From: Bacteroidales bacterium
Lineage (GTDB): Bacteria; Bacteroidota; Bacteroidia; Bacteroidales; VadinHA17
Reading direction: 5' to 3'
Assembly: GCA_009877105.1 (NCBI GenBank)
Contig: WXFD01000008.1
Location: forward strand, 1 to 51,256
Length of the DNA stretch: 51,256 bases
The notes below the pieces were generated by a model, which did no database searches, was not told the DNA's origin, and saw nothing but the letters and a program-made list of their open reading frames with translations. The translations under genes and the position numbers were made by a program. Positions 42,899 to 51,256 of the stretch are shown piece by piece; the stretch's first letter is position 1; each line of letters opens with the position of its first letter.

Positions 42899-45800
42899 AT
42901 GAACCTAACCTACCGTAAAATACTCAAAAACTGGCGCAAGGCAGCTTTTCTGGCATTACTGATGCTTCCGGGCCTCAACAATATGTGGGGACAGGAAACA
43001 AGGCTGAATCTGCCGTCAACCACAATGACCCTGGCAGAACTTTTTAAAAGTGTTCAGGATAAAAGTGAGATCAGGTTTTTCTACAATGATGATCTTATTA
43101 ATCCTGATCAGAGAGTAACACTGTCATCAACAAAGCTAACGGTAGCCGAGATGCTGGATGAGCTGAAACGGCAAACCAGCCTGTCGTTCAGACTTATGGG
43201 AAGCAATATGATTGCCGTGACTGCCGGGACCCAGGCCAGGGATATACAGCTTAGTGGCCGGGTTACGGATTCATCGACAGGAGAACCGATTGCCGGTGTA
43301 ACCGTTACACTCAGGGGAACGAATATCGGGGTACTGACTGACATCAACGGCAAATATTCAGTCAGTGTCCCCGGGAATGTTGAAATTGTTGCTTTCTCAT
43401 TTATAGGCTATAATACTGTTGAAATCCCGGTTGCAGGGCGGTCGGTGATTGATGTTTCAATGGAAGAAGGTATTCAGGCTCTCGATGAGGTTGTTGTGAC
43501 CGCTCTCAATGTCAACAGGACGAAAAGTTCGCTTGGGTATTCCATATCAACAGTAAAGGGCGCTGACATAGAAAAATCAGGTAACAACAATATGATAAAC
43601 ACTCTTGCAGGCAAGGTCGCCGGGCTGCATATCTCGAGAACGGCCGGCGGCGTTGACGGATCAAGCAGGGTGATACTCAGGGGGGTAATGTCGATCACAA
43701 AAGACAGCAGGCCGCTGGTCATTGTTGACGGGATACCGGTTGATGCCGGACACTCCAGCGGCGGCAGGTGGGGAGGATCATCCGGTGGCGATGCCCTTGG
43801 TGACATTAACCCCGATGACATTGAAAATATCAGCATCCTGAAAGGTGCAGGGGCTGCTGCAGCTTACGGATCAAGAGGCGCCAACGGTGTGATCCTCATC
43901 ACAACGAAAAAGGGCGCGGAATCGAAAGGACTGGGAATTACCGTAAACTCATCCATTGTTGCTGAAACCCCCTTGCTGCTGCCCCGACTTCAAAACAAAT
44001 ACGGCCACGGATCGTTTGGAACATACCCTGCATCGGTCCCTGATGACGGCTTCCCGTGGGGATGGAGCTGGGGCCCTGAAATGAAAGGACAAATGGTCCG
44101 GGGATATGCCGGTGACATGGTTCCCTTTTCCCCGCAGCCCGGTAATTTCAGGGATTTCTTCCGCACCGGATCAATGCAGGCTAATACTGTTACCATTGAA
44201 ACGGGCACTCCCGAATCAAGCGTCAGGGCATCCTTCTCCACACAGAACAACAAGGGTATAGTGCCGCGGAACAATCTGACACGGCAAACCATTAACCTCA
44301 GGGGTTTTTCCAGGTCAAGGGATATACTCGAACTCGACGGTAAGATTGCCTATATGCATTCAAAGATCACCGGCCGCCCGGAAGTTGCAGAAGGACCGGG
44401 AAACCCTGCCTATTACCTTTCGCAGGCCCCAAGAAACATAAGCAACGATTACCTGAGGAACAATTATGAAGATGACAGCGGAAAAGAGCTGCTCTGGACA
44501 AAGGATGTCTATACCGGAAATCCATACTGGCAGCTATATAACAAGGATAACGAGGAGGAGAAACACCGTGTGCAGGGAGTTTTCTCCGGAAAAATAATCG
44601 TTATGCCCGGACTGGATATTACTGCCCGGTCGGGACTCGACATGACATACAGGCTGAATCACAGCGATCTTGCAAAGGGGAGTATTTGCTCAGGCAATGT
44701 TAACGGAAGTGTTTACAATTCAATTTCCAATTTCCTTGAATGGAACAGCGATGTTCTGGCAAACTATTCAAACCGCCTGGGTGAGGATTTGAAATATACA
44801 GTCAATTTCGGGGGCAACTATCGCTATAATTACAGCCGCGGTATTGGTCAGTACGGATCAAACCTTAAGATCAACAAGTTTTATGCAATATCAAATTGCT
44901 GGAGCTACAGCACCAATGAATGGTTGAGCAAAAAGGAAGTGTTTTCCGTTTACAGTCTCGGACAGGTATCATTCAGGGAATGGCTTTACTTTGATGTTAC
45001 CCTGAGAAACGACTGGTCATCCACTCTGCCGCCAGGCAGCAACTCATATTTCTATCATTCTGAAAACCTCAGCTTTTTGTTCACAAAGGCACTTAATACA
45101 GATACCAGAATACTTTCATCAGGGAAATTGCGTGCTTCATTTGCCAAAGTGGGCAATGATACCAATCCTTATGAAACAAATCAGTATTTTTATGTGTCCC
45201 AGTCGCAACTGCCATATCCGTTCGGTACCTTCAGCGACGTACTTCCGACATATGATCTTCAGCCCGAACTTACACACAGCTGGGAAGCAGGTGTAAATCT
45301 CGAATTCCTGAACAGCCGCATAATTCTCGATGTTACTGCTTATACGACAAATTCAAACAATCAGATAATAAGAGTACAGCTCCCGGTCTCGAGCGGCTTC
45401 AACAGGAAAGTTATGAATGCTGCCGACCTGAGGAACAGGGGTATAGAACTGCAAGCTGATTTTTCAGTCATCAGGAGCAGAAAGTTCAACTGGGATATGA
45501 CCCTGACATGGTCAAAAAACAAGACAATGGTGAAGGAGCTCTACAAAAACGCCAGTTCATTTCTCCTCGATGAAACATGGTTTGCCACAATACAGGCTGT
45601 GCCCGGAGAAGAGTACGGCCTAATTTATACCAGGGATTTTAAACGCGATGCATTTGGCCGTGTACTTGTTGATGACAATGGTTTTGTTCTGGCCGGGGAA
45701 TACAAAAGAATGGGAAAAATAACACCTGACTGGACCGGCAGTATATCGGGGAAGGTTTCATACGGGAACTTTTCCCTTGCAGCACTTGTTGATATTCGTA

Positions 45801-46312
45801 TGGGAGGAAACGTTTATTCAATAGGAAAAGCCTACCGGTGTCTTTTCGGAACTTCGGCCGAGACCCTTACCGGCCGTGAGGAATGGTATTCGACGCATGA
45901 TCCCGAATACCTTTATTCGGTCCCTTTACCGGGAATTGACCCCAACGGGTATATTGAGAAGGGATTCAATGAGAATACCGGTCAGCCAAATGCGGCCCCC
46001 GTTGATCCCATGTACAGGTGGTACAATATCTGGTCGAAGGAGATAGGAACGGAATGGCTCCTTGATGCTACCAACGCAAGACTGCGGGAAATATCTCTGA
46101 CCTATTCCGTTCCTGCCGGAATACTGAAAAACTTTCCTGCAAAGGGGCTCTCTGTATCTGTCATCGCAAATAATCTTCTTTGCATCTACAATGCTATGAA
46201 AGATATAGATCCTGAATCAGGTTATTCAAGCGGAAATGTCGGAGGAGGATTTGAACATTCCGCCTTGCCGTCAACACGCACTTATGGTTTCAATGTAAAA
46301 ATCGATTTCTGA
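42899..46312 (+). CDS. SusC/RagA-type TonB-dependent receptor with STN signalling domain
   Basis: 1137 aa. A signal peptide (about 1-31) is followed by an STN domain (about 38-108, FYNDDLINPDQRVTLSS inside), which talks to FecR. A CarboxypepD_reg-like domain starts at about 115 (SGRVTDSSTGEPIAGVTVTL). The TonB box and plug domain follow (EVVVTALNVNRTKSSLGYSI; PLVIVDGIPVD; GAAAAYGSRGANGVILITTK). The remaining 800 residues form the 22-strand barrel, ending TYGFNVKIDF. With the SusD-like lipoprotein it would import an oligosaccharide or glycoconjugate across the outer membrane. Confidence 0.95.
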   Translation: MNLTYRKILKNWRKAAFLALLMLPGLNNMWGQETRLNLPSTTMTLAELFKSVQDKSEIRFFYNDDLINPDQRVTLSSTKLTVAEMLDELKRQTSLSFRLMGSNMIAVTAGTQARDIQLSGRVTDSSTGEPIAGVTVTLRGTNIGVLTDINGKYSVSVPGNVEIVAFSFIGYNTVEIPVAGRSVIDVSMEEGIQALDEVVVTALNVNRTKSSLGYSISTVKGADIEKSGNNNMINTLAGKVAGLHISRTAGGVDGSSRVILRGVMSITKDSRPLVIVDGIPVDAGHSSGGRWGGSSGGDALGDINPDDIENISILKGAGAAAAYGSRGANGVILITTKKGAESKGLGITVNSSIVAETPLLLPRLQNKYGHGSFGTYPASVPDDGFPWGWSWGPEMKGQMVRGYAGDMVPFSPQPGNFRDFFRTGSMQANTVTIETGTPESSVRASFSTQNNKGIVPRNNLTRQTINLRGFSRSRDILELDGKIAYMHSKITGRPEVAEGPGNPAYYLSQAPRNISNDYLRNNYEDDSGKELLWTKDVYTGNPYWQLYNKDNEEEKHRVQGVFSGKIIVMPGLDITARSGLDMTYRLNHSDLAKGSICSGNVNGSVYNSISNFLEWNSDVLANYSNRLGEDLKYTVNFGGNYRYNYSRGIGQYGSNLKINKFYAISNCWSYSTNEWLSKKEVFSVYSLGQVSFREWLYFDVTLRNDWSSTLPPGSNSYFYHSENLSFLFTKALNTDTRILSSGKLRASFAKVGNDTNPYETNQYFYVSQSQLPYPFGTFSDVLPTYDLQPELTHSWEAGVNLEFLNSRIILDVTAYTTNSNNQIIRVQLPVSSGFNRKVMNAADLRNRGIELQADFSVIRSRKFNWDMTLTWSKNKTMVKELYKNASSFLLDETWFATIQAVPGEEYGLIYTRDFKRDAFGRVLVDDNGFVLAGEYKRMGKITPDWTGSISGKVSYGNFSLAALVDIRMGGNVYSIGKAYRCLFGTSAETLTGREEWYSTHDPEYLYSVPLPGIDPNGYIEKGFNENTGQPNAAPVDPMYRWYNIWSKEIGTEWLLDATNARLREISLTYSVPAGILKNFPAKGLSVSVIANNLLCIYNAMKDIDPESGYSSGNVGGGFEHSALPSTRTYGFNVKIDF

Positions 46313-46331
46313 TCCCTTTTACTGCTACTTT

Positions 46332-47831
46332 ATGAAAAGATCTGTAAAAAGTTTTGTCTGCCCGGTCCTGATAACGCTTCTAGTCCTGCTCACGGCATGT
46401 GACAAGCGCCTGGAGGAAATTAACAGGGATCCGCTGGGCCTGGACGACCTGTCGGATGAATACTTCTTTAATACCGGTCTCAGGATGGCATTTGGTGATT
46501 ACTTTTGGCTGAGATCGTTCCAGATGCGCTTTGCATCACAATATTCCCACGTCTATGTGACCAGCACTGAGATGAGAAATGCTGACAGCTATGAAGACTT
46601 TCATTCCCAGGATGTTTACAAGGAAATGTTTCAGGCTGCATATACGGGCCCTGCAGTATATATGAACAAAGTGGTAAGCATGACTGCAGGGGGGAAACAT
46701 GAAAACAATGTCAGAAATGCAATCGCAAGAATCGTGTCGGCTGTCATTTTTGCCACCATAACAGATTGTTACGGTGATGTTCCCTATTCGGAGGGTGCAA
46801 AAGGCATGGATGGAATACTGTACCCGAAATATGATTCGCAGGAATTCATTTACTCTGATATGATGGAGCAGCTGAAAACTGCCATTGAGGTCCTTAAAAC
46901 CGCTGATCCTTCAAGGGGATACGTAAATGCCGATCCGGTTTATGACAATGACCTTTCAAAATGGGTAAGATTTGCGAATTCGCTCAGGCTTCGGCTTGCA
47001 ATGAGATCAAGATTTGCCAGCCCGGCAAAAAGCGCTGCGATTATAACCGAATGTTTTGCAAATTCCTTTATTGAGACCAATGACCAGAACTTTGCCTGGA
47101 AGCACCAGGACAGCGAGAACAGTGAATTGTACAATCCATGGTTTGATGTTCACCGTAATGAGGATTTCAGGATGAGCGAGAAGTTTGTTGACTGGCTCAG
47201 TTCAACAAACGATCCCAGGCTGGAGATCCTTGTAAGCCCTGTTCCGGGAAGAGGATATGTCGGTATTCCAAACGGGCTCAGCAGTCTGCAGGTTGGCAAC
47301 TATCCGTGGGCAAATTATTCCAAACCTTCTCCCGCCCTGTATGCAAGGGATCTTCCCCAGACCCTGCTGTGTGCTTCAGAGGTATGGTTTCTCAGGGCTG
47401 AGGCAGCTCTTTTCGGCCTGGCTCCTGGAGATCCTAACGAATTTTACCGTGAAGGCATTATCAGGAACCTGGAATTCTGGAATGCAGATCCCGCTGAAAC
47501 AAATACATTTCTTACCGATGAACCCGAGGCAACCCTTAGCGGAACAATCGAAAACATGTTCAGGCAGATATCCACCCAGATGTGGATAGCATTCGTCCCT
47601 AATTTCGTAGAGGCGTGGAGCAACATCCGCAGGACGGGCTTCCCTGTTATCCCGCAAAGAACCAATGCTGAGATCTTTTCACTTGGCGTTACAAACGGAA
47701 TACTGCCGAAACGTTTTAAATATGCCACGAATGAATACCTGACAAACGGAATAAATCTTCAGGCGGCCATCGATCGTCAGGGCCCTGATAAGATTGACAC
47801 ACCAGTCTGGTGGGATGTATTGGACAGATGA
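46332..47831 (+). CDS. SusD/RagB-type nutrient-binding lipoprotein
   Basis: 499 aa. The lipoprotein signal ends LLTA-Cys23. The mature part starts CDKRLEEINRDPLGL, typical of the SusD-like_2 branch, and carries the helical TPR-like scaffold (NAIARIVSAVIFATITDCYG, KWVRFANSLRLRLAMRSRF). DVPYSEGAKGMDGILYPKYD corresponds to the conserved loop after the first repeats. It forms the lid of the SusC channel and binds the ligand on the cell surface. It starts 20 bases after susC. Substrate not predictable. Confidence 0.92.
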   Translation: MKRSVKSFVCPVLITLLVLLTACDKRLEEINRDPLGLDDLSDEYFFNTGLRMAFGDYFWLRSFQMRFASQYSHVYVTSTEMRNADSYEDFHSQDVYKEMFQAAYTGPAVYMNKVVSMTAGGKHENNVRNAIARIVSAVIFATITDCYGDVPYSEGAKGMDGILYPKYDSQEFIYSDMMEQLKTAIEVLKTADPSRGYVNADPVYDNDLSKWVRFANSLRLRLAMRSRFASPAKSAAIITECFANSFIETNDQNFAWKHQDSENSELYNPWFDVHRNEDFRMSEKFVDWLSSTNDPRLEILVSPVPGRGYVGIPNGLSSLQVGNYPWANYSKPSPALYARDLPQTLLCASEVWFLRAEAALFGLAPGDPNEFYREGIIRNLEFWNADPAETNTFLTDEPEATLSGTIENMFRQISTQMWIAFVPNFVEAWSNIRRTGFPVIPQRTNAEIFSLGVTNGILPKRFKYATNEYLTNGINLQAAIDRQGPDKIDTPVWWDVLDR

Positions 47832-47866
47832 AAAATCATTAAGCAACTTAAAACCCAAAAAGTATC

Positions 47867-48805
47867 ATGAAAACAAATTATTTCTTAATTCTGATGATTA
47901 CAGCAATTTTTGCTGTAATGGGCGTATCATGCAAAAAAACACCTGCGCCAACGGCTGAGATCTTTGCCACAATTGACAGTTATACAGTAACATTTAATCC
48001 TACGGTGTCTGATGTAAAGACCTATGACTGGGACTTTGGCGATGGAGAAAAAAGTACTGAGGCTGCTCCGGTCCACACATATAAGAAATCGGGGACATAT
48101 ACTGTCAGGTTAACCGTGAAAGGCGACGGAGGTGAAATTTCTGTCACCAAGGACATTACCATTGCAGCATCGGTAGAGGAGATGCTCACAGGGGGGCCTT
48201 CTGCTGTGAACGGAAAGACATGGGTGCTAAGTACCTCCTATACTGCCGGACAGGACGGTGGCGGTCCGGTTCAGAATGCCATGCCGATAACCATTCCCAG
48301 TGCCGAAAATGTCCTCGATCTATTCGGTCTGGGCGAGGAATATGACAATGAATTTACATTCTTTTCAGACGGCAGCTACAAAATGACTCCCAAGAACGGT
48401 AAGGTACTTGCAGGTGCAGTGTATGGGGTTGCCACTGGAACCATTTCCGGCGATCCCGTATATGAAATCGGAATGTGTGCCGCAACGTTCGATCCACCGG
48501 CAACAGCAACCTGGTCACTCGGAACCACTGATTTTATTGTCGACGCAATCACCGATCCGGATGAGACTAACGTTCCGCCGGTTCACGCAGATGTCACCTT
48601 CACCGGTAAAACCTGGGTCAAGCTTTCAGCCGGAGCTTATTTCGGAGTACTCGACTTTCCTACAATCGACAGGTTCATTATCAAGTCCATCACACCTTCA
48701 AAAATGACTGTTGCTTTATTCCTATGTGGTTATGGCTACGGTGATGATCCTGAAATGATCATGCTTCCGACAAACCTTATCCAACTGACGTACGTACCCA
48801 AATAA
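47867..48805 (+). CDS. PKD-domain lipoprotein, probable surface glycan-binding protein
   Basis: 312 aa. Lipoprotein signal with GVS-Cys22. A PKD beta-sandwich spans about 30-105, with the hallmark TYDWDFGDGEKST (near 49-61) and THTYKKSGTYTVRLTVKG-like strands. The remaining 200 residues are a beta-rich domain I do not recognise (NGKTWVLSTSYTAGQDGGG, then FTFFSDGSYKM). Its place directly after susD is where surface glycan-binding proteins are encoded. Such proteins hold the substrate for the SusC/SusD pair. It lies 35 bases after susD. A gap of about 100 bases with an inverted repeat separates it from the GH5 gene. Confidence 0.8.
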   Translation: MKTNYFLILMITAIFAVMGVSCKKTPAPTAEIFATIDSYTVTFNPTVSDVKTYDWDFGDGEKSTEAAPVHTYKKSGTYTVRLTVKGDGGEISVTKDITIAASVEEMLTGGPSAVNGKTWVLSTSYTAGQDGGGPVQNAMPITIPSAENVLDLFGLGEEYDNEFTFFSDGSYKMTPKNGKVLAGAVYGVATGTISGDPVYEIGMCAATFDPPATATWSLGTTDFIVDAITDPDETNVPPVHADVTFTGKTWVKLSAGAYFGVLDFPTIDRFIIKSITPSKMTVALFLCGYGYGDDPEMIMLPTNLIQLTYVPK

Positions 48806-48834
48806 CAGGGACAGTTCTTGTCATGTACAGGTTA

Positions 48835-48875
48835 ATCCCGGCGTAAAAGTCCAGGAGTTATTTCTGCGCCGGGAT
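48835..48875. repeat. 9-bp perfect inverted repeat before the GH5 gene
   Basis: ATCCCGGCG (48835-48843) and CGCCGGGAT (48867-48875) around a 23-base loop. No T-run. It might reduce read-through into the GH5 gene or stabilise the upstream message. Confidence 0.4.
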
Positions 48876-48905
48876 ATTCCTGATCCGAACCATCAATAAT
48901 GGGTT

Positions 48906-50531
48906 ATGAAACAATTGATCAGAACAGTGATCTGCCTTGCACTGGCATTTACCGCATGTAAACAGGCAAACCTGCCAAAGGAATATGAGTTTGGCGTAAT
49001 TGTAAACAACGGTATCACCGTGGACGGGCAAAAATTTATTGACTCATATGGCAGGCAGGTGATACTCAGCGGCATTAACAAGGTAAACAAAAATCCGAAT
49101 GACAATTATCTCGACAGGGACTCGGCTGAATCGTACAGGCAGATGAAAGAATGGGGATTCAATGTTATCCGGCTGGGCGTTATCTGGGATGGCATTGAGC
49201 CGGAACCGGGAATCTATAATGAGCAATACCTTGATGAAATTGAAAAACGGGTTAACTGGGCAGCGGAAAATGGGCTGTATGTAATGCTCGACATGCATCA
49301 GGATCTTTACGGCGTCTCAATGAGTGTGAAAGATCCATACTCGGGCGACGGAGCACCGGAATGGGCTACCATTACAGACGGATTACCCCATCATAAGGGG
49401 GAGATATGGAGCGATTCGTACATTATAAGCCCAGCAGTTCAAAAAGCTTTCGATCATTTCTGGGCCAATACTCCAGCCTCCGACGGTATCGGCCTCCAGG
49501 ATCATTATGCTCTTATGTGGAAGCATATTGCGGCAAGATTCGCGGGGAACAGTGCAGTTATCGGTTATGATATCATGAACGAACCATTCAACGGCAGCCA
49601 GGGAATACCTGTACTTCCTGCAATTCTCAGGGAATTTGCCGGAGTTTATGCCGAAGCTACCGGAACCGTGCAGGATGAAGAACAGGTTATGACAATGTGG
49701 GCTTCCGAAGAAAACCGGATGAAAGCATTTTCATATATCGAAAAGGCCGATGTATATGCAAGAGTGATTGATGCTGCTACCGAAATCAATCAGCAGTTTG
49801 AAAGGAATGAACTCCGTGATTTCTATCAGAAGGTGGGAAGCAGCATAAGGCAGGTTGACACGACCCATATCCTCTTTCTCGAGCATGGCTATTTTGCCAA
49901 TACGGGCATGAGGAGCGCACTTGAACCAGTCAGGCACCCGGACGGTACCATTGATCCTCTCGTCGGTTATGCTGCACACGGATATGATCTGCTCACCGAC
50001 ACAAAGAATGTTGGAAGCCAGGGAGCTGAACGTATCAGTTTTATCTTCAGCAGGATCAACGAAACAGGTAAAAGAATGAATTCACCCGTGCTTATCGGAG
50101 AATGGGGCGCATTCGGAGGAAACGCACCCGGGCTGGTAGCTGTGGCAAGGAACATACTGAAACTCTTCGAAGAGTATCATTTCAGCAATACATTCTGGAC
50201 CTATTTCAACAACATTCAGAATTACAGTTTTTTCACGGGAGCCATTATAAGACCTTATCCGCAATTCATCAGCGGAACACTCTCTTCTTATTCATTCAGC
50301 CACGAGACCGGCGATTTTAATATGACCTGGCAGGAAGACCCGGCAGTGAAAGCACCCACGGTGATTTTTATACCATCGCTTGACAGGCTGGTTAAGGAAA
50401 GTGTCAGAGTATCTCCCGGGAATGACCGTATTATCATTGAAACAATTAAGGGTACAACAAACGGTTACATTGTAATATCACCGCTTGGAGGTGCCCAGGA
50501 GAGAAATTTCAGACTGAATCTTTCCTATTAA
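48906..50531 (+). CDS. GH5 endoglycosylceramidase-like lipoprotein
   Basis: 541 aa. The N-terminus KQLIRTVICLALAFTAC (Cys18) looks like a lipoprotein signal. The TIM barrel resembles endoglycosylceramidases rather than ordinary cellulases: NVIRLGVIWDGIEPEPGIYN (86-105), VMLDMHQDLYG (126-136), DGAPEWA (148-154). The acid/base is Glu226 in DIMNEPF and the nucleophile Glu399 in LIGEWGAFGG. A small C-terminal beta domain covers about 455-541. Relatives release whole glycans from glycosphingolipids; other beta-glycoside substrates are possible. It closes the sigma-FecR-SusC-SusD-PKD locus. Confidence 0.82.
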   Translation: MKQLIRTVICLALAFTACKQANLPKEYEFGVIVNNGITVDGQKFIDSYGRQVILSGINKVNKNPNDNYLDRDSAESYRQMKEWGFNVIRLGVIWDGIEPEPGIYNEQYLDEIEKRVNWAAENGLYVMLDMHQDLYGVSMSVKDPYSGDGAPEWATITDGLPHHKGEIWSDSYIISPAVQKAFDHFWANTPASDGIGLQDHYALMWKHIAARFAGNSAVIGYDIMNEPFNGSQGIPVLPAILREFAGVYAEATGTVQDEEQVMTMWASEENRMKAFSYIEKADVYARVIDAATEINQQFERNELRDFYQKVGSSIRQVDTTHILFLEHGYFANTGMRSALEPVRHPDGTIDPLVGYAAHGYDLLTDTKNVGSQGAERISFIFSRINETGKRMNSPVLIGEWGAFGGNAPGLVAVARNILKLFEEYHFSNTFWTYFNNIQNYSFFTGAIIRPYPQFISGTLSSYSFSHETGDFNMTWQEDPAVKAPTVIFIPSLDRLVKESVRVSPGNDRIIIETIKGTTNGYIVISPLGGAQERNFRLNLSY

Positions 50532-50667
50532 GGTTATGTATGTAGCCTGACACGTAGTTGATATCCGGGAAGAAATTACGGTTTAGGAATATTTTTCGGG
50601 GCTGCGTATCGGATATCCGCAAAGGCTCTCAACTCCTTTACCTGGTTCATCCCCTGAAGCCTAAAGA

Positions 50668-51256
50668 TCATTTATATCCGAACGATTTATTTATTTCATT
50701 CAGCAGATAGTGTTTCTGGTCAGCAAAATATTCCCAGAACATGATCCCGGCCAGCTTGTTTTTCAGGATATATTCGCACTTTATCCTGGTTGATTCCTCA
50801 TCATCGTAGGTGATGAATGCCTTTTCATCGGCATTGAACAGGTACGGGGCCTTTGATTCAGCGTCCCAGTACCTGGTGAACCCTTTTTTATTGACAACGC
50901 TGTCCTTCAGGTAAGAATAACCACCCCCCAGCCATCTCCAGACCGGTACGGGTATCTGGTACAAACCATTGTTGTCGGTGGTCTTTACAACCCTGCCCTT
51001 CCCGTAGAAGGCTGTGCCAAGGACAATCTTTGACGGTTTGACGCCCACAGCCATCATGTTCCTTATACACACATCACCCGAGTAGATGTAGGGCATGTTC
51101 GGGGGTGAATACAGGTTTGAATGATGGGATGACATGTTGTCGTAGGTGCCGTCAAAATCGTAAGCCATCAGGTTTATGTAGTCGAGGTAGTTCTGTGCAA
51201 TTTCCATCTGTGTATGCTGCAGGAATTCCCTTGAACCCCCGATTGCGGTTGTGACC
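50668..51256 (-). CDS. GH18 chitinase-like enzyme, C-terminal part (gene runs off the window)
   Basis: About 195 residues are inside the window. The frame is open to the right edge (the last residues read VTTAIGGSREFLQHTQ), so the start and the catalytic DxxDxDxE motif lie outside. The visible part carries the family's barrel motif YINLMAYDFDGTYDN, SHHSNLY, then VKPSKIVLGTAFYGKG and the final strand LAGIMFWEYFADQK. This matches the chitinase branch of GH18. It is convergent with the GH5 gene, with 136 bases between the stops. It may belong to a second operon of the same locus. Confidence 0.85.
   Translation of the reverse strand, partial: VTTAIGGSREFLQHTQMEIAQNYLDYINLMAYDFDGTYDNMSSHHSNLYSPPNMPYIYSGDVCIRNMMAVGVKPSKIVLGTAFYGKGRVVKTTDNNGLYQIPVPVWRWLGGGYSYLKDSVVNKKGFTRYWDAESKAPYLFNADEKAFITYDDEESTRIKCEYILKNKLAGIMFWEYFADQKHYLLNEINKSFGYK

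Noticed and set aside
50560..50617. GATATCCG/CGGATATC inverted repeat between the GH5 and GH18 genes as a terminator
   Set aside because: The loop is 42 bases and there is no T-run; probably chance or a weak structure.
1..51256. tRNA, rRNA, tmRNA, phage or transposase genes
   Set aside because: All gaps were read on both strands; no cloverleaf, rRNA stretch or transposase-like frame was recognised.

Overview
The window looks like chromosomal DNA of a member of the Bacteroidota, probably an environmental Bacteroidales-type bacterium. Four things point there: a SusC/SusD pair run by an ECF sigma factor and a FecR-type anti-sigma factor; genes for glycine-lipid-type acyltransferases; a Bacteroidota-style mra/fts cluster; and repeated TAnnTTTG promoter -7 elements just upstream of start codons. 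Shine-Dalgarno sequences are mostly weak, and AGG is a very frequent arginine codon. No rRNA, tRNA, CRISPR array, phage or intact insertion sequence was recognised, and no convincing rho-independent terminator (hairpin plus T-run) was found.

Layout. 1-364: gene-free, with two GC-rich hairpins. 365-12556: mostly housekeeping genes: dprA, gdhA, a small membrane protein and tadA (minus strand), aspS (plus), miaB (minus), then yebC, a SPOR-domain protein and an unusually long PurF-like enzyme (plus), then a minus-strand pair resembling the glycine-lipid acyltransferases GlsB and GlsA. 12731-28146: a division and wall cluster on the plus strand, mraZ-rsmH-ftsL-ftsI-murE-mraY-murD-ftsW-murG-murC-ftsQ-ftsA-ftsZ, packed with 1-20 base overlaps and headed by three 10-bp-spaced AAGTGG repeats that fit a MraZ operator. 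It contains no murF or ddl. 28450-35945: envelope genes: a putative porin, an MltF-type lytic transglycosylase lipoprotein, a LolC/E-type ABC permease, a NamZ-like (DUF1343) muramidase, and a divergent pair of an HxlR regulator and a flavodoxin-like protein. 35988-40916: a GH9 cellulase-like enzyme and a CBM9-like/DUF5916 outer-membrane protein. 41223-50531: ECF sigma, FecR, STN-containing SusC, SusD-like lipoprotein, PKD lipoprotein and an endoglycosylceramidase-like GH5, read as one polysaccharide or glycolipid utilisation locus. 50668 to the end: the C-terminal part of a minus-strand GH18 chitinase-like gene that runs off the window.

How the parts may work together. The mra/fts cluster makes lipid II and the divisome. 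MltF and NamZ would cut or recycle the same wall. The right-hand locus is best read as a trans-envelope signalling uptake system: ligand on SusC/SusD signals through the STN domain to FecR, which releases the sigma factor. The lipid-linked glycan specificity suggested by the GH5 is inference. It is the most likely place in the window for something not yet described.
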